This document shows, in pieces, positions 24,206 to 33,099 of a stretch of 64,000 nucleotides of DNA (the first letter of the stretch is position 1; every line of letters begins with the position of its first letter). Origin of the DNA: Chrysophaeum taylorii. Taxonomy: Eukaryota > Sar > Pelagophyceae > Pelagomonadales > Pelagomonadaceae. A program made the translations under genes and the position numbers. Where the stretch lies: contig JAQMWT010000444.1 in the NCBI GenBank assembly GCA_029834535.1, forward strand, positions 1-64,000. Direction: 5' to 3'. Under the pieces are notes generated by a model, which was not told the DNA's origin, made no database searches, and saw only the letters and a list, made by a program, of their open reading frames with translations.

Positions 24206-24790
24206 GAACTGCGAATGTTGAGCTTATGCTCGGCGAGCATTTTATTGATCTTGGCTGCGACATTCATGGTGAGATGACCAGCGGACACATTGTAATGCAC
24301 GTCGATACCAAGGAAGGATCGAACATTGTCGTGCCAGGTACCTTTGCCATATTCTTTCTCCAGGGCACTACGAAGAGAAGTGATTTGGCAGTGTTAGTAC
24401 CGGTGATCAAAAGATCATGACTGAGACGGATTGAAGAACCCATCTGTTGATAGAACGACCCCAACTGATGTAGAGACAAGTGTTGACTTGCGAGCGATTG
24501 AACTCTTGTTGTCGAAGGAACGAGTCAAGCTTTACGTTCCATAACAAAGCTGACTGTTTTAGGCCATAGAGAGCCTTGACGAGTCGTAGAGCTAACTTGG
24601 ACTCTGGGTGGTTCTTTTATATCTGCTGAATGAGGTTCTGCGATACACGAATCCCTCGAGGCAAATCGATCCAGACCGGGCGATCGAGCGCCGATTGGAT
24701 GAAGGCTAGTCGAACGTCCGCGTGCGCGACTGGGAGCTTATGCTTCACTGCAATTAGATCCACGTAAAACCACTGTGCTCCTGGTAGAGA
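24100..24790 (-). pseudogene. Ty1/Copia reverse transcriptase fragment
   Basis: The minus strand reads HADVRLAFIQSALDRPVW, LVKALYGLKQSALLWN and later DLLITGTN and RSFLGIDVHYNVSAGHL. These are the RT palm and thumb landmarks of Copia elements. The YVDD catalytic box is degraded to a Ser-His-Asp before LLITG, there is a TAA/TAG near 24617, and several frame changes occur. The frame stops near 24100, where the C-rich block begins, so RNase H does not follow as it should. Confidence 0.85.
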
Positions 24791-24820
24791 ATGATGGCAG
24801 TGGTAGTGCTGCCCTGACGC

Positions 24821-24870
24821 CCTGTCCCTAACGACACAAAGAGCAGCACGGTGTTCGACACAGCGATTTT
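24821..24870 (+). repeat. Dispersed LTR-like 50-bp repeat (1)
   Basis: CCTGTCCCTAACGACACAAA, then GCAGCACGGTGTT and ACACAGCGATTT. It is shared with 47704-47753 (same strand) and inverted with 32809-32864. Probably part of an LTR of a Copia or DNMT-element family. Confidence 0.55.
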
Positions 24871-25984
24871 ATTGGTGATTGGGTGTGAGAGTGATAAGAG
24901 GGGGGGGGGGTACTAAGCCTAAATCAAATTTTCTATCTCTACGCCCTCGCAGATTGAACTCGGGAAGAGCGAAAATCTGGACAAACAAAACAAATGTCTG
25001 GCCAAAGACAAATATAAGTTGAGTTGTGAGGAAGCGTGTGATGAGAAGTGTGCGAAGTGCACGAGAGAGATAGAGTAAAGCGGAGTAACAGGGGAGTGTA
25101 ACCGAGAAAGGAGAAAGAGCGCAAAGTAGAACACGGAATAGACTGAAAGGGGAAACAAAGTGAAAGGGAGAATGCAAGAGGAGGAGGCGAGTAATCGAAA
25201 AGGAAGAAGAATGAAAGAAGATGCTAAATGGGCTAATCGCGAAATATGGCGAATGCAGTACTAGAGATGAGATCATAATCTTGTTCGGTGACGGATGAAT
25301 AAAGGATTGAAGCGACAATATCGTGAAGAGGATGTTAGATGCAATGTAGGCAGAAAAATGGTGATGTGTATAGAAATAAGCGAGTGTACTAGTGTCATCG
25401 TGGAATACGAGAGTTGCATGCATTAAGTCGTGGGTGTTCCATGATGTAGAATGACTGTGCGTGTGGTGGATAAATCCTAAGCGGCTGAGGGATCCTCGTA
25501 GTAGAACGGGTGGTCTAACTGATAACAATGGCAGGGATCATGGGTCAGGCAGTCGTGAAGTGTACAGCAGACCGATGATCGATCGAAAGGCGAATTGTGG
25601 GTGTGGCCATAGGAATGAGATTCTACTGTGACTAAAGTTGGGCTAGTAAGGATGCGACGATGTGACTGAGCGGCAGCGTTATCCCATGAAGAGATATGTC
25701 CATTTGACCGAGTCGGTATCGACATGGTAAGGTAATCGTCGTTGCGACAACGGGTAAGGCGGAGCTGCGCCTGGAAGATGAGAGAACCAGAATTGCCTGT
25801 CACATGCGTGTCGAAGCTGTCGTCCTGAGTGTAGCGTGGGACATCGGAAGCTAAACTGTGAGCGTCTAAAATAACATGCGAATAATCATCGTGTGACGTT
25901 GATATCATAAAGTCGTCTGGGGGTGGCCAATAAAGATTAAACATTGTATAGATAATTTTGTTCTTCGCAAACGTTTTCCTCATT
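24871..25984 (-). other. AT-rich DNA, no recognised gene
   Basis: Two Ser/His/Phe-rich minus-strand frames (24869-25528 and 25477-26067) lie upstream of the Copia RT but show no integrase or Gag motifs. They are probably by-products of the same strand bias. Confidence 0.3.
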
Positions 25985-26420
25985 ACTGTGGCACTAGCAT
26001 CTACTTGTCTGTCACATGTCGCCCTGATATCACACCTCTGTGCAACAAATGCTGCAAAGGCATGCATCCTGACAGAGCAGGCTCATCTTCTGCATTTGTA
26101 TGTTTTATTTCGCTAGATGAAGTGTACGCCGAATGAATCTTTAGATTATTCATCCGACAGCCCCTCCATTACGCCTATCATCCCGCATTTGATCAGCAAC
26201 TACCCCGAATTGCATCATCTTCGTTCCCCTATTATTTGTTTTACTGATGCCAGTTTCGCTGACAATTCTGATCCTAAACTTCGATCTCACTCTGGTGCTT
26301 GTATTTTCGTTTTTGACAATCTCGCATTTTGGTCTAGTAAACGTCAGACTCTCGCTAGAGCACCATGGAAGCCGAACTCATCGCGGGTAGCGCAGCTGCT
26401 GATGAATGCCAATGGTTTCT
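25985..26420 (+). pseudogene. Ty1/Copia RT-RNase H junction, N-terminal RNase H half
   Basis: Reads SIYLSVTCRPDI, then after a frame change KCTPNESLDY, CFTDASFADN and FWSSKRQT; a shift gives STMEAELIAGSAAADECQWF just before a SINE-like tail at 26420. These are the tRPDI and RNase H 'TDASFA...SkRQ..STmEAE' landmarks of Copia. A TAG replaces a codon before MKCTPN at 26114-26116. It carries just the part of Pol missing between the RT at 24100 and the RNase H end at 18329, but in the opposite orientation. Confidence 0.83.
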
Positions 26421-26854
26421 AACTAACTAACTAACTTCAGACCTCTCCCGAGCATGGGAGCCAGGCCGGACAGGCAGGAGCCGATCCGGAATCACAGAGG
26501 AAAATCACGCAGTTGGGGCAGAGGCGAGGGACGAGGACTCGTTGATGACGGACCGCCACTGCGTGCGGTCTTGTGCGAACTCGCGCAAAAGCGTCGCAGG
26601 CCGCAAACGTGTTGGTCCACGAACAATGGACCTGTCCGTCGCGTTCTGCCCAACCGAGCGAACCACATCCCAGCGCGGACTTTCCGGGTGTGTGTGCTAA
26701 CCAGCCAACCTGGGAGGCGAGCAGGCACCGTCTCAACCCCATCCCAGCGCGGACTTTCCGGGTGCTAACCGGCCAGCCTGGGAGGCGAGCAGGCACCGTC
26801 TCACTCCGGGACGGCCGGGGCCGCCGCAGGGAGCAAGCGTGTTAGGCGCCGTCC
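26420..26854 (-). repeat. SINE-like element (copy c)
   Basis: Minus orientation, (TTAG)n tail at the left, head GGACGGCGCCTAACACGC at 26854. It contains a duplicated ~65-bp internal segment (CCCATCCCAGCGCGGACTTT occurs twice, near 26660 and 26739). Its head abuts a Harbinger transposase fragment. Confidence 0.77.
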
Positions 26855-27072
26855 CCGTGGAATGGGCTTTCGGTGATGTGCTCCGCTACTTCGCCTTTGT
26901 CGACTTCAATGATAACATCAAGATGGGCCTTCAGCCCTGCAGCAAGTTCTTCCACGTCGCGACCTTCCTCCGAAACTGCCATGTCTGCTTCTACGGCCGT
27001 GGAACTGCCAGCTACTTCGGCTGCCCCGCCCCAGATCGCTCGGATTACCTCGTATCTCTTAGCGCCATCTAA
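26855..27072 (+). pseudogene. PIF/Harbinger transposase C-terminal fragment
   Basis: An open frame reads VEWAFGDVLRYFAFVDF, LQPCSKFFHVATFLRNC, then GTASYFG and DYL before a TAA at 27070-27072. This matches the end of PIF/Harbinger DDE transposases, including the VEwxF element and a C-terminal NCHxC. The catalytic core is absent, cut off by SINE copy c. Downstream, on the opposite strand, lies a SANT/Myb-like gene, the usual partner ORF in Harbinger elements. Confidence 0.75.
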
Positions 27073-27186
27073 GTATCGTCGGCAGTGTTTTTCATGGAAA
27101 AGGGTTGGAGGGAAAGCTCCGAGGTGATGAGAAGGGAGGTGAAGAGAGGTCTTGTTTGCGGTCTTAGTGGAGAGGGGCGGGGGGGA

Positions 27187-28010
27187 CTAAGACTGGGTCT
27201 TCTGGTTGAACATTGCCATAATGAGTTCCATCGGCTTTGCCTGCACTGCGATTCTGGCCGCTTCGTTCGCTGCATCTTTCTCGATCCGCGCCGTATCCAC
27301 TTCCATCCGCTCCTTCTCCATCTCCGACTTCTTTTCTTCGGCCTCTGCCTTCTTTTCCAGGTACTTGGCAAAAGCCTTCTCGAAATCGCCGTCATCGTCC
27401 CCACCCAGGTTCGTCAAGTCGACCATGGGAGCCGCACGCGACCGGGGAACCTTCGCTCTCTTCTTCTTCGGCTGCCCACCCGACCCGCAATCCCGATCGA
27501 ATTCGTAGTCGTCGTCGTCGTTCTCCTCCTAGTCGCCAGCGACATCCCAAACCCTCATCTTTGCGCCCGTTCGTTGCATGGCGGTGTTCAACGTAGCGTT
27601 GCCGATAGACTCGATCTTCTCCTGCTCGTCGGCCCTCTCTTTCCGCTCAGCGGCCGAGCGGTCTTTATTCTCCTCAGCCTGCCGTTGCTGTTCGACCGTC
27701 TCGTCCAGCACACGCTCGTGCTCATTCACATCCTCCTTGTCATTGTTGCCGTGTCCTTCGCCTCCGCCTGCTCGGCGACAGCCCCGATCCGCTCCTTGAT
27801 CAACCACTTCATCTTTTTCTCGTACGTCGGCTTGGTAACGCCAATGTTGGTGGCCTTGGTGAACTCCGCGCACAAGTCCCCCCACATCTTCGTCCTGTCC
27901 TTCCTCGCGTTTAACGGGTCGAAGGCCACCAAGCTGCGGACGAAGGTCTCCTTGATCTTCGGGTCCGCCAGGTGCTGCTGCTGAACGACAACCTAGACGC
28001 GAAGAACATC
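27187..28010 (-). pseudogene. SANT/Myb-like protein with coiled coil (Harbinger partner)
   Basis: In minus orientation the N-terminal part reads LNARKDRTKMWGDLC and PTYEKKMKWLIKER, a SANT/Myb-like helical pattern. An Asp/Glu-rich and basic middle (QPKKKRAKV, a possible nuclear signal) follows, then a charged coiled coil (FEKAFAKYLEKKAEAEEK) ending at 27187. The frame changes near 27730, and a TAG at about 27528-27530 interrupts an otherwise continuous frame. In Harbinger elements the Myb-like protein brings transposase to the nucleus and DNA (family knowledge). The adjacent transposase end supports the pairing. Confidence 0.6.
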
Positions 28011-28129
28011 TCAAACCGTATCACGACGCCCGCCGTAGCCGTGGGGTCCGATGCTGCGAGTCCGGGTGCACGTCCAGTGATTTCGGCCAGTCGAACGCCG
28101 CGGACGGCGCGAGCACGACGGCGTCTCTG

Positions 28130-28788
28130 TTCCATTGCGACAAACGTATTAAGTCAAAGCACTTGCCGGCGAAGACGACAACATATTTAAGTCAAAGCAC
28201 TCGCCGGCGAAGAAGACGACTGCGGCGCGCTCGATCACACGTTTCTTCCAGCCGCAACCAAAACGCCCTAAGGTGAACGAATCGACCGCAGTGAACGAAC
28301 CGGCCACGGTTCCATTTGGTGGCGCTCGTGATGATGAGGAGATGAAGGATATCGGGGACGACGACGACGAAGACGACGAAGACGCCGACGACGACGACGT
28401 TCTCATGCTAGAGCGGCAACCAATCGCTTCCTTGTCGGGCGAAGCCCCGGCGCTGGCTGAGTCCCACGAATTCGACGACGAGGACGAGGACTTAATGAGT
28501 GATAAAAAAATGAACGACGACAACGTCGTCGTCGACCTCTGCAGGGACGACGACGACGCATTGTCGTCCGGTGAGGCGGGTTCGACTGCAAGCCATCCTC
28601 CTCGAGATCGTGTCGCTCTTGCTGTTGCCCGCAGCGTCCGGCTCTGCTTCGATACTACCAGAAGGCTCGACAACAACGGCGGGACCGAGACCCCGTTCGC
28701 GGAAGTCCAAGGGGAGCTCCCGGCCCCGCTGACTCTGTGCGCCGGCCTCCCCTGGCCGGGTCCGCTTCCCTTCATTAACACATACTAA
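28130..28788 (+). pseudogene. Zinc-finger-like acidic protein of element E (copy B)
   Basis: The 171-codon open part (28273-28788) matches residues ~70-215 of the copy A protein. A further match upstream includes the CCESGC and FHCDK zinc-site residues, but a tandem duplication of AAGTCAAAGCACT...CCGGCGAAGA at 28150-28215 disrupts the frame there. The Asp-rich block is slightly longer than in copy A. Confidence 0.5.
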
Positions 28789-28848
28789 CTGCCTGGTTGT
28801 TAGCGTCCACGACGGTCCGCTGCTTGCGGTCGATGGTGCAACTTTCTT

Positions 28849-29220
28849 CTAACGATACCTCGATGTCGCGTACGGGATCGTCCACCAAGTCCACGAAGTC
28901 ACCAGCGCCCCGACGCTACTGGTCTTCTTCATCGTCAACGGTCCCGCGTCAACTCGACTCAATCCCACAAACACACCGAGCGGCCTGAACATGTCCACGA
29001 CGGCCGCAGCCTTTTCATCGAAGTCGACACCGACTGCGCCGTAAAATGGCGACTCCCCAGCGTCGGCTGCAAGTAGAATTTCCGCAGCACGGGTTGCGCC
29101 CTGGCGCCAAGCGTTTGGCACGGAGACCATGGTCACATCGACACGCGAGCGGTCCTCTTCGAAATCTGGGCGCTGCGCCATCGCGCGACCAAGCGTAGGC
29201 GCGCCGTCAGTACCACTCAT
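28849..29220 (-). CDS. Unrecognised ORF of element E (copy B, intact)
   Basis: 123 codons, beginning MSGTDGAPTLGRAMAQRP and ending with an aromatic TWWTIPYATSRYR. Counterpart of 6462-6906 in copy A, where the first 50 codons are conserved. The last ~40 codons are less protein-like and could lie within an intron, because GTGTGT/GTGAGT occurs at the same point in both copies. Function unknown. Confidence 0.4.
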   Translation of the reverse strand: MSGTDGAPTLGRAMAQRPDFEEDRSRVDVTMVSVPNAWRQGATRAAEILLAADAGESPFYGAVGVDFDEKAAAVVDMFRPLGVFVGLSRVDAGPLTMKKTSSVGALVTSWTWWTIPYATSRYR

Positions 29221-29262
29221 CGCCTCATAACGACCGAAATCACTACGACATCGTTTTTTTTT

Positions 29263-29510
29263 GGGTGATGTAGCTATTAGGGGGGCGACAACGTTGGATT
29301 CTATATGTATTGGGGGGGCGACCTTAAAAACATAGTGTTTTCTTTGGGGGGGCGACCGTCAAAAAAGTGGTGATTTTGGGGGGGCGACCTTAGAAACATG
29401 TTGTTTTTGGGGGGGGCGACCGTAAAAATAGTGGTGATTTTTGGGGGGCGACCTTAAAACCATGCGTCGAAATTTGGGGGGCGACCTAAAAAAAGTGGCG
29501 GTTGAAGAGT
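29263..29510 (+). repeat. Left end of MULE with sub-repeats
   Basis: About six copies of a 35-45-bp unit, each a run of 6-9 G followed by CGACC and an AT-rich spacer. They match the right end 32355-32625 in inverted order. Confidence 0.85.
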
Positions 29511-29570
29511 CGAAAATCCCGTTAGGCCGTTAGTTCAGCCAAGAGCCAACGGAAGTTTCTTCGTCAGCCG

Positions 29571-30235
29571 ATGGCGTCTACGCCGTCGCGGGCGAGCACG
29601 CAGACCCTACAGGAGTCACCTAGTCCACCATCGCCGTCGTCGCCGTCGTCGCCGCCGCCGTCGCCGTCGCGGCCGCAAACTTTTGAGGAATCACCGATTC
29701 CACCATCGCCACCACCACCGGCCCAAACCGATTCAGGAGCGGTTGCGCTGCAACCGCTGCCATGGGAGTCGGAGGAGTCAGTCGACGAGGCGAAGGAGCG
29801 CGTCATCGCGCGTATACTGACAGCTTCAGACGCCGTGACGGTCTTAGGCGCGAGAAAAAGTGTCACTCTTGAAAAGGTGCGTCCCGTCGCATTGACGTGA
29901 CTTCGAAAAGTTTTGACTTGACGCCTCCGCCCCGCGCGCAGGCGCAAGCATTGTTCCGCGACCTCGCGTGGCAGTTCCACGGGGACAAATGGCGAGGCCA
30001 GCGGACGCACGAGGTGATGCAGCGGCTGAACCAAGCGTTACGAATGCTTCGCAGCTACTTCGGAGCGACGCCGCCTCCTCCTGTCGGCTCGTCGTGCGAG
30101 GCTCACTCGGTGTCTACGTCGACGGTTGAGGCTGAGTCTGGTATCGATGATTATGATGATGAATGCGAAGCGGAATCGTACGCGAGTTTTTGCAACCACG
30201 ATGCTGACAAAAACTGCGAGAAGAAGCGCCGCTTA
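29571..30235 (+). CDS. J-domain-like N-terminal exons of the MULE gene
   Basis: Exon 1 (29571-29876, 102 codons) has a Pro/Ser-rich start and then ERVIARILTASDAVTVLG, helix I of a J-domain. A 65-bp GT-AG intron (29877-29941, GTGCGT...CGCGCAG) falls on a codon boundary. Exon 2 continues with AQALFRDLAWQFHGDKW and NQALRMLRSYFG, helices II-III. The HPD motif that activates Hsp70 is HGD here, so classical co-chaperone function is doubtful. The downstream frame ends soon after an A10 run at 30235-30244; shifting there connects to a basic helix (NASKAAYKRRVEEQSRLLF) leading into the transposase part. The join is an inference. Confidence 0.6.
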
Positions 30236-30269
30236 AAAAAAAAAGAGGAAGGAGAATGCGGCGGAAATT

Positions 30270-31687
30270 AATCGGGCTCGTAACGCGTCGAAGGCGGCGT
30301 ACAAACGGCGTGTAGAGGAGCAAAGCCGGCTCCTCTTCGCGAAAGAACGCGGCGTTATCTGGGAGCCTCTGCGCATTTACGACCCGCTCCTCGCGTGCGA
30401 GCTGGTTGTGGGTAATGAGACCGGGAGCGACGGGGCAGCGTCGTTCGAGTTTCGGTGGCAGGCCGAACAATTCGCGCGCGGTCGATCGGCTAATTTGGCA
30501 CCGTGCTCAAAGCTCGCGAATGCAAGCACGACGCCCTCTGTTTAGTTTGCGGTGTGGCGGAGACGGCACGAGCTCGCGCCAGCAAGAAGGCCCGGCGTGG
30601 TGTTAGGGCGGCGACGCCAGACGAAGAGGCCCAAGACGAGTGTCCTTTCGTCGAGATATACCGGCGTTCCCCGACAACCGGCCGCTTCGTCTTGCGAAAC
30701 CACACGGAGCACTCGCGAAGCTGTGCTGCGATCGCATCGAAACGCGGCCGCAGCCCATATTTGGCCCAGCGTCTCGCCCGTCTTGTTGTGCCTGTCCTTG
30801 CCGAGTGTCCCAAAATGACCTCCAAAGGCATCGACACTCTCTTCTCCCCCTTCGACTCGTACAGCTGGAAACTCCCCTTTCTCCGCGAGATCAAGCGCCA
30901 GGCTCTACTCCTTCTTCTCGGCGACCGCCTCGCGGCGCTACAGCGCCTCCCTGCCTTCGCCAAGAAGCTTCGCGACGAGTACGGCTGCCAGGTCAGCATC
31001 TTCTTTTCGGATGCCGCCGAAATGCGAGAGAACCGCAAAGCCTGTGAGGCGTACCAGCACGCCCAGGAGCAGAAGAAGCTGCCCGAGGCGGATCGTGTGG
31101 GTTTCGACCCAAGCACCGTCGACACCTCCGACGTCCAGGACACTGTCAATGTCGATGGCGAGGACGTCCCGGCGAAGTACTACCACGACATGGTCGTCGT
31201 GTCACCTTGGGGCAGGCGGCTAGACGAACATGCCCGCCCCTTCTATCAAATAGATGGTGCGCACTGTGAGCGGAAGGGTGTGTTTTCGTTGTTGGTGCCA
31301 CCTTCGGGCAGGCGGCTCGACGAACATCCCCGCCCCTTCTATCAAATAGATGGTGCGCACTGTGAGCGGAAGGGTGTGTTTTCGTTGTTGGTGCCACCTT
31401 GGGGCAAGCGGCTAGACGAACATTCCCGCCCCTTCTATCGAATAGATGGTGCGCACTGTGAGCGGAAGGGTGTGTTTTCGTTGTTGGTGCCACCTTGGGG
31501 CAAGCGGCTAGACGAACATTCCCGCCCCTTCTATCAAATAGATGGTGCGCACTGTGAGCGGAAGGGTGTGTTTTTGTTGTTGGTGCCACCTTGGGGCAGG
31601 CGGCTAGACGAACATTCCCGCCCCTTCTATCAAATAGATGGTGCGCACTGTGAGCGGAAGGGTGTGTTCTTGTTGTTGGTGCGCGGG
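30270..31687 (+). pseudogene. MULE transposase, N-terminal zinc-finger-like region and first catalytic Asp
   Basis: From 30503 a 463-codon frame has ECKHDALCLVCGVAE and later GRFVLRNHTEHSRSC, a FLYWCH/WRKY-like metal site of Cys and His. A helical region follows, then RPFYQIDGAHCERKGVF, the strand holding the first catalytic Asp of MULE DDE transposases. Upstream coding (WEPLRIYDPLLACELVV, 30355-30410) lies in another frame. The catalytic motif is present five times in tandem (see 31208-31687). After the fifth copy the frame leaves recognisable transposase sequence, so the second Asp and the Glu are missing. Transposition by this copy alone is unlikely. Confidence 0.7.
31208..31687 (+). repeat. 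Five in-frame 96-bp tandem repeats over the catalytic-Asp motif
   Basis: Units start at 31208, 31304, 31400, 31496 and 31592. Each encodes 32 residues around YQIDGAHCERKGVF with only a few differences, and the frame is kept throughout. Confidence 0.97.
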
Positions 31688-31748
31688 ATGCTCGATTGCT
31701 CGGGCGTTGGGGTGCTCGCCTGCGCCTTCCTGAGGTCTTGCGGCCAAG

Positions 31749-32267
31749 TTGGGCTGGGCGCCAACGATGGCGGAAACGACGCGGGGTGCCACCGCGTCGA
31801 AGAAGAAGGGTTCGCTGTCGGCGTCACAGTGGGCGGTGCCGGAGTTCTTCCAAAGGCTATCCGAGACAATGGCTCTGAGGGTCACCAAGGTTGAACTCGA
31901 CGCCGGGCTGGAGGGAAAGGAGTTCGCCACCGAGAAGGAAGCCAAGTGAGCGCACGAGCAGCTCCGGAAGAAGCTCATAAAGGCTCGGCGGTTGCTGGTC
32001 GGCCCGTCGAGACTACGCCCGGAATTCAGCCCTGGGGACCGGATTCCAAGACCGAGCTCCGGGCATCCACTCGGACAGCTACGCCGTGGCTGGGCTGACC
32101 TCGACAGCGAAGAGCGCACCGCTGTCGACGCCACTGTCGAGAGCGACAGGGAGGGCTGCTACAGCGACCTCACTCCGCCGTCGACGGTCGAGGAGCCAGC
32201 GCCCCGGACGACCATGAGCCGTCTCAGCAGCAGCACGAGGGCGCAGTCGAGCTTGCTTCCCGTTTGA
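31749..32267 (+). pseudogene. C-terminal coding remnant of the MULE gene
   Basis: Two successive frames (31749-31946, ending at TGA, and 31992-32264) share helical charged sequence (WAVPEFFQRLSE, EFATEKEAK, HEQLRKKLIKARRLL). It looks like a C-terminal coiled segment rather than the catalytic core, implying a deletion between 31687 and here. No domain named. Confidence 0.35.
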
Positions 32268-32354
32268 AGACCAAGCTGAAGGCGGTCATCAACGAGCGCT
32301 CGTGAGACATACTCAAGATTACAGTATGAGTCTTGATAAGGGTTCTAGTATGCA

Positions 32355-32625
32355 GCAGGACAGCGTCGCCCCCCAAAAACCACCACTTTTTCTACGGTCG
32401 CCCCCCCAATTTCGACGCATGGTTTTAAGGTCGCCCCCCCAAAATCACCACCTTTTTTACGGTCGCTCCGCCCAAAACAACTTGTTTATAAGGTCACCCC
32501 CCCAAAATCACCACTTTTTTAACGGTCGCCCCCCAAAAAACACCATATTATTAAGGTCGTCCCCCCAATACATCCCAATACATACAGAATCCGTCTTGGT
32601 CTCCCCCCCAATTCCTGCTTTCCCC
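32355..32625 (-). repeat. Right end of MULE with sub-repeats
   Basis: Inverted counterpart of 29263-29510: repeated runs of C followed by AA and GGTCG, ending CTTTCCCC at 32625 next to nine Ts. Confidence 0.83.
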
Positions 32626-32808
32626 TTTTTTTTTGTACAATATAAAAATTTGAATCCGGCCCTAGCGGGGGCACTTACCTACCTACGTGGCATCGGGGAT
32701 TGCTTTTTTTGCTGCCTCTTGGCTTAGATATAGAAAATTTGATTTAGGGTTAGTACCCCCCCCATCCTAGGGTTAGCTCTCTTACTTTTTGCACATTTTT
32801 CATTCAGA

Positions 32809-33090
32809 AAAACGCTGTGTTATTCACACCGTGCTGTCCTCGTTGTTAGAGACAGAACGAGGGCGGACTACCACTGCTCTCACTCTGCTGAAGGGTAACA
32901 CAGTTGAAATTGCTGTTCTCTAACACCAAAACCTACAAGCACCCACACGCACCGCCACCCCTGTGCGCGTCCCTCTTTTTAGAGCGGTTTCGTGCGAGTC
33001 AGGGCAGGGTTGCAGCCACGTAGCACCGTTAAACCAGAGGGATATTAATAACTGGGGGGGGACGTCCGTGGGAAGCCAAAAGCATGTGAT
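32809..33090 (+). repeat. LTR end plus polypurine-tract fragment of the DNMT-element family
   Basis: 32812-32925 matches the reverse complement of 47640-47750 (CACCGTGCTGTCCT, then GCTGTTCTCTA). 33029-33081 matches the reverse complement of 43372-43425 (TAATAACTGGGGGGGGA, GTCCGTGGGAAGCCAAAA). The two pieces are the 5' and 3' margins of the element at 43.4-47.9 kb, here only ~100 bp apart: an internally deleted copy. 32926-33028 is unremarkable. Confidence 0.62.
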
Positions 33091-33099
33091 ATATCAAGA

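Larger units (their letters stand above)
29263..32625 (+). mobile_element. Mutator-like (MULE) DNA transposon
   Basis: Inserted into a T-tract of element E: nine Ts at 29254-29262 and again at 32626-32634 act as a 9-bp target duplication, the size typical of MULEs. Copy A of element E carries the uninterrupted T/A tract (about 6416-6425). Both ends carry runs of sub-repeats (GGGGGGGCGACCTTAAAAA and its complement). The interior encodes a J-domain-like segment, a zinc-finger-like segment and part of a MULE transposase. A T9 duplication is low in complexity, so the sub-repeated ends are the stronger evidence. Confidence 0.78.
28020..32745. mobile_element. DNA element 'E', copy B, split by a Mutator-like element
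   Basis: 28050-29253 is the inverted counterpart of copy A 6430-7600, and 32635-32745 is the counterpart of copy A 6325-6420 (shared CCGGCCCTAGCGGGGGCACT). The 29263-32625 segment between them is a separate insertion. The left end of copy B, beyond the zinc-finger gene start, is not found; it abuts the Harbinger remnant. Confidence 0.7.

Noticed and set aside
18455-24207. Five long plus-strand ORFs as separate genes
   Set aside because: They overlap in different phases and arise from strong G depletion. No domain is recognisable, so they are recorded as one block.
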